Position numbers and translations under genes: made by a program
Assembly: GCF_008710745.1 (NCBI RefSeq)
Contig: NZ_VYSA01000004.1
Location: forward strand, 186,001-250,000
Source: Microbacterium rhizomatis
GTDB lineage: Bacteria > Actinomycetota > Actinomycetes > Actinomycetales > Microbacteriaceae
Length of the DNA stretch: 64,000 bases
Direction: 5' to 3'
The notes under the pieces: model-generated
Told to the model about the DNA's origin: nothing
Database searches by the model: none
The model's input: only the letters and a program-made list of their open reading frames with translations
In this document: piece by piece, positions 61,950 to 64,000 of the stretch
Layout of the letters: the number at the start of each line of letters is the position of its first letter
How positions within the stretch are numbered: position 1 is the first letter of the stretch

Positions 61950-63479
61950 TTAGGAGGCGGGCTGGAACTGCTCGACGGTCAGAAGACCGGCGACGGTGCG
62001 GGGCGTGAACGTCACCGCTTTCGACGTGACGACCAGCTGCGCGTACGCGTACAGCGGAGCGAACCAGGCGTTCTCCACGCTCCACTGGTTGACGGCGCGG
62101 TACGCGGTATCAGCGTCTTCCGCGGAGGCATTAGCCGCGTTCTCGAGCAGAGCAGTCAGCTCCGGATCCGTTGCCCCGAACGGGTTCAGGTAGCCCGTGG
62201 GGGTGAGGGTGTCGTTTGTCACGATCTGCGGCACGCTATATCCGTTGATGAACCAGTACATCGGGTAGGTCTTGGACCCCAACACCGTTACGATCTGGTC
62301 GAAGGGTACCGGCTTCCATTCGACGGTGATGCCGATCTCGCCCAGCTGCTGAGTGAGGGTGGGTTCCATCGTCTGCGACAGGACGGAGCTGGGCATACTG
62401 ACGGTGAACCCGTCGGCGTATCCGGCTTCTTCCATCAGCGATTTTGCTTTGGCGACGTCGTACGCGTACGTGTCGTTGAGGTCAGGGTCGTACGCACCCG
62501 AGCCCGGGTCGAAGATTTGCTCCGTCGGTGCACCCACGCCCGCAAGAAGCTTTTCCACGATCGCCTTACGGTCAACGGCGAGGTTGATCGCCTGTCGGAC
62601 CCGCACGTCGGCAAGTGCCGGCTGGATCTCACCGGCACGGTCCGCGATGACGATGGCACCCCACGCGACTGGTGAAGTCTCCTGAACGGTGAAGCCCGCT
62701 GCGGTCAATGCTTCACCCTGCGCGGGGTTGGCGAGGCTCATGAAGTCGAGCTGACCTGCCTGAAGGGCATTCTGCTGTGCGGTGGAATCCGCGATCACGT
62801 TGACGACGACCTTCTTGAAGCTGTACGCGTCCGCGTTCCAGTAGTCCGGTCGCAGCTCCAGTGTGTATGTCGACCCGTCGGTGGTGGCATCGTTGTCCAG
62901 CACGTACGGTCCTGAGCCCACCGGGTCCAGCGCGGCGGAGTCCGAGCCGAGCGTTGCGGGGTCACCGATGACACCCGCGGCCTGTGCCAACTGATAGGGC
63001 AACGCTGTGTCCTGCCGGCTCAGCGTCAGGGTGACAGTCGAGTCGTCCGTTGCGTCGATGGAGGAGACGTTGGCGAATACGGCCGAGGTCGCGGGCGCGG
63101 TACTCGAGAAGGTGAGGGAAGCAGCCACAGCGGCGGCGTCCACAGGTTCGCCGGTGCTGAAAGTCATTCCCTCGCGGATGCTGAATGTCAGCGTCAGCCC
63201 ATCGTCGGAGACCGTGTACTTTTCCGCGACGCTCGGCTGAACTGCCCCGCTGAGGTCGCGGGTGAGCAGCGAGTCGTAGACGCTAGCCCAGACGTAGGAC
63301 GACACGCCCTGATCGAGCGATCCCACGGCCAGCGACGGCGGCGCTGAGGGCATCGACAGGGTGAGGACATGATCCGACGGTTGATCAACGTCGGCTGGTG
63401 CGCTCGGCGAACAGGCGGCGACCGATGCTGTGAGCACCGCGATGACACCGACCGAGGCCGCGAGACGGGAGAACTTCAT
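61950..63479 (-). CDS. ABC transporter substrate-binding lipoprotein, family 5 (third Dpp/Opp system)
   Basis: 509 residues. Signal peptide with lipobox SVAAC (lipidated C23) and the family-5 motif FSIREGMTFSTGEPVDAAAV near 105, with GSGPYVLDNDA near 200. ATG 63479 follows AAAGGGG; the open frame continues upstream through the operator, but that part is untranslated leader. The operon (63479 to 57876) runs binding protein, DppB, DppC-DppD fusion, DppF, mgsA. Its TTCCCG-type operator links it to the glycoside hydrolase cluster, so a glycoside or oligosaccharide ligand is likely (inference). Confidence 0.92.
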   Translation of the reverse strand: MKFSRLAASVGVIAVLTASVAACSPSAPADVDQPSDHVLTLSMPSAPPSLAVGSLDQGVSSYVWASVYDSLLTRDLSGAVQPSVAEKYTVSDDGLTLTFSIREGMTFSTGEPVDAAAVAASLTFSSTAPATSAVFANVSSIDATDDSTVTLTLSRQDTALPYQLAQAAGVIGDPATLGSDSAALDPVGSGPYVLDNDATTDGSTYTLELRPDYWNADAYSFKKVVVNVIADSTAQQNALQAGQLDFMSLANPAQGEALTAAGFTVQETSPVAWGAIVIADRAGEIQPALADVRVRQAINLAVDRKAIVEKLLAGVGAPTEQIFDPGSGAYDPDLNDTYAYDVAKAKSLMEEAGYADGFTVSMPSSVLSQTMEPTLTQQLGEIGITVEWKPVPFDQIVTVLGSKTYPMYWFINGYSVPQIVTNDTLTPTGYLNPFGATDPELTALLENAANASAEDADTAYRAVNQWSVENAWFAPLYAYAQLVVTSKAVTFTPRTVAGLLTVEQFQPAS

Positions 63480-63633
63480 TGAAACCCCTTTGTTGCGTAA
63501 CGAGCACTGCATGGTGCGAACGTGTCCCGGAGACAACCAGCCCGGCGGCCTCCAGAATCGACGTCCTGGGCGGGAGATGATCTGTTCGATCGATGTCGAT
63601 CCACAACTTTGTGAGTGTGAGCGGCACGCGCTG

Positions 63634-63696
63634 TTCCCGAACGGAAAGATACTCTTCCCGTTCGGGAACAATAAGCCCATTCAGTCACCCTGTCAA
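63634..63696 (-). promoter_or_regulatory. Promoter and two TTCCCG operators before the third Dpp-type operon
   Basis: On the minus strand TTGACA (63696-63691) and TATTGT (63673-63668), 17 bp apart, make a near-consensus promoter. The -10 is followed at once by the palindrome TTCCCG-TT-CGGGAA (63655-63668), covering the start point. A second copy, TTCCCG-AA-CGGAAA, begins at 63634, exactly 21 bp away. Apart from orientation this is the same arrangement as at 37.44-37.50 kb. The leader to the ATG is about 180 nt. Confidence 0.75.
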
Positions 63697-64000
63697 GTCA
63701 CGGTGACACCGATGAACCGATCGTCGCCACGGCTTCTCGCGGTTCTGCGGTAGGTGCGTGGCGGTAGCCGTCGACGACGAGGATGCTGCACACGGCTTCG
63801 TCGCCGTTGGCGGCGACGTCCATGTGCACGGTCGGAGTGACTAGATTCTCTGGCTGGGTGCAGGAGGACTACTGTGTCCTTCCGGTGACGGTCCACACAG
63901 CAGGACCGAATCGGCGAGGACGCGACTATCGGCCTCGCCGCCTGGCGGCGTCTTTCTGCGTCCTGTTGGCCGCACTGACGGGCGGTGTAGTGTCCCCCGC
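63697..64000. other. Right-edge region, gene content uncertain
   Basis: About 300 bp upstream of the third Dpp operon promoter. A short GC-rich minus-strand frame exists but has no clear start signal. I cannot support a gene except, weakly, the plus-strand frame entering the right edge. Confidence 0.35.
63858..64000 (+). CDS. Possible start of a secreted protein (partial, cut by right edge)
   Basis: Open frame reaching the window end. From GTG 63885 it would begin VTVHTAGPNRRG, then RPRRLAASFCVLLAALTGGV, a basic stretch followed by a hydrophobic segment as in a signal peptide. GTG 63858 is a longer alternative. AGGAGG at 63862 is too far from 63885 to be a normal ribosome binding site, so the call is weak. 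Confidence 0.25.
   Translation, partial: MQEDYCVLPVTVHTAGPNRRGRDYRPRRLAASFCVLLAALTGGVVSP

Noticed and set aside
61950..63680. Longer form of the third binding protein beginning upstream at 63680
   Set aside because: The extension would place operator sequence in the coding region and precede the signal peptide; ATG 63479 has an AAAGGGG site and starts the lipoprotein signal.
63693..63896. Arg-rich minus-strand frame at the right edge
   Set aside because: Composition is that of a random high-GC frame, and it overlaps the -35 region of the importer promoter.
1..64000. CRISPR arrays, tRNA or rRNA genes, insertion sequences, attachment sites
   Set aside because: No regularly spaced repeats, no cloverleaf or rRNA-like sequence, and no transposase or integrase motif seen on either strand.

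Overview
High-GC DNA with GTG starts, frequent ATGA/GTGA stop-start overlaps, lipobox-type binding proteins and actinobacterial gene families points to an actinobacterium, most likely Micrococcales/Microbacteriaceae-like (inference; there is no rRNA or marker gene). The window is an accessory catabolic and transport region: four ABC importers, two intact MFS transporters, one NCS1 transporter, many hydrolases and oxidoreductases, and four local regulators. I saw no tRNA, rRNA, CRISPR array, transposase or prophage gene.

Left block (0.8-24.5 kb): a GntR/FCD regulator precedes a Rieske oxygenase with its ferredoxin reductase, a glutamine-synthetase-like ligase, an aldehyde dehydrogenase, two phosphotriesterase-fold hydrolases and a cysteine hydrolase. 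Then come an alpha/beta hydrolase, a five-gene Dpp/Opp importer, a four-gene Pot-type importer with a YtcJ-type amidohydrolase, an MFS transporter with a cupin, and a third phosphotriesterase-fold protein that has lost most metal ligands. Five promoters carry pairs of TTGGATCCAA-like sites 20-21 bp apart, which ties the block into one probable GntR regulon. The logic looks like import, oxygenation or dealkylation, amide handling and aldehyde oxidation of an unknown nitrogenous compound.

Middle block (24.9-36.7 kb): a TetR regulator, two DUF1989 proteins (UAAP/CgdAB-like), allophanate hydrolase, a second Dpp/Opp importer with a fused double ATPase, two cysteine hydrolases (one with catalytic Cys changed to Ala) and an MFS exporter/importer. 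Two CTATC-R-N2-Y-GATAG palindromes mark its two promoters. It should convert a carboxyguanidine- or biuret-like compound to ammonia and CO2, but no carboxylase is present.

Right block (36.7-63.5 kb): a second TetR regulator with TTCCCG-N2-CGGGAA sites that recur, with the same promoter geometry, at 63.6 kb. These sites flank a glycoside hydrolase cluster (GH3, GH43-like, six-hairpin), headed by a deleted MFS remnant, and at the far end a Dpp/Opp importer ending in methylglyoxal synthase. Nested between them is a flavin-dependent catabolic unit with PucR control: NCS1 transporter with a zinc ribbon, SRPBCC protein, luciferase-like monooxygenase, flavin reductase, RibB, two DapA-fold proteins, Zn-alcohol dehydrogenase, GlcG/HbpS-like protein, GMC oxidoreductase with its small subunit, and a sugar-isomerase-fold protein.

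The left edge cuts a copper amine oxidase. The right edge may cut the start of a secreted protein.
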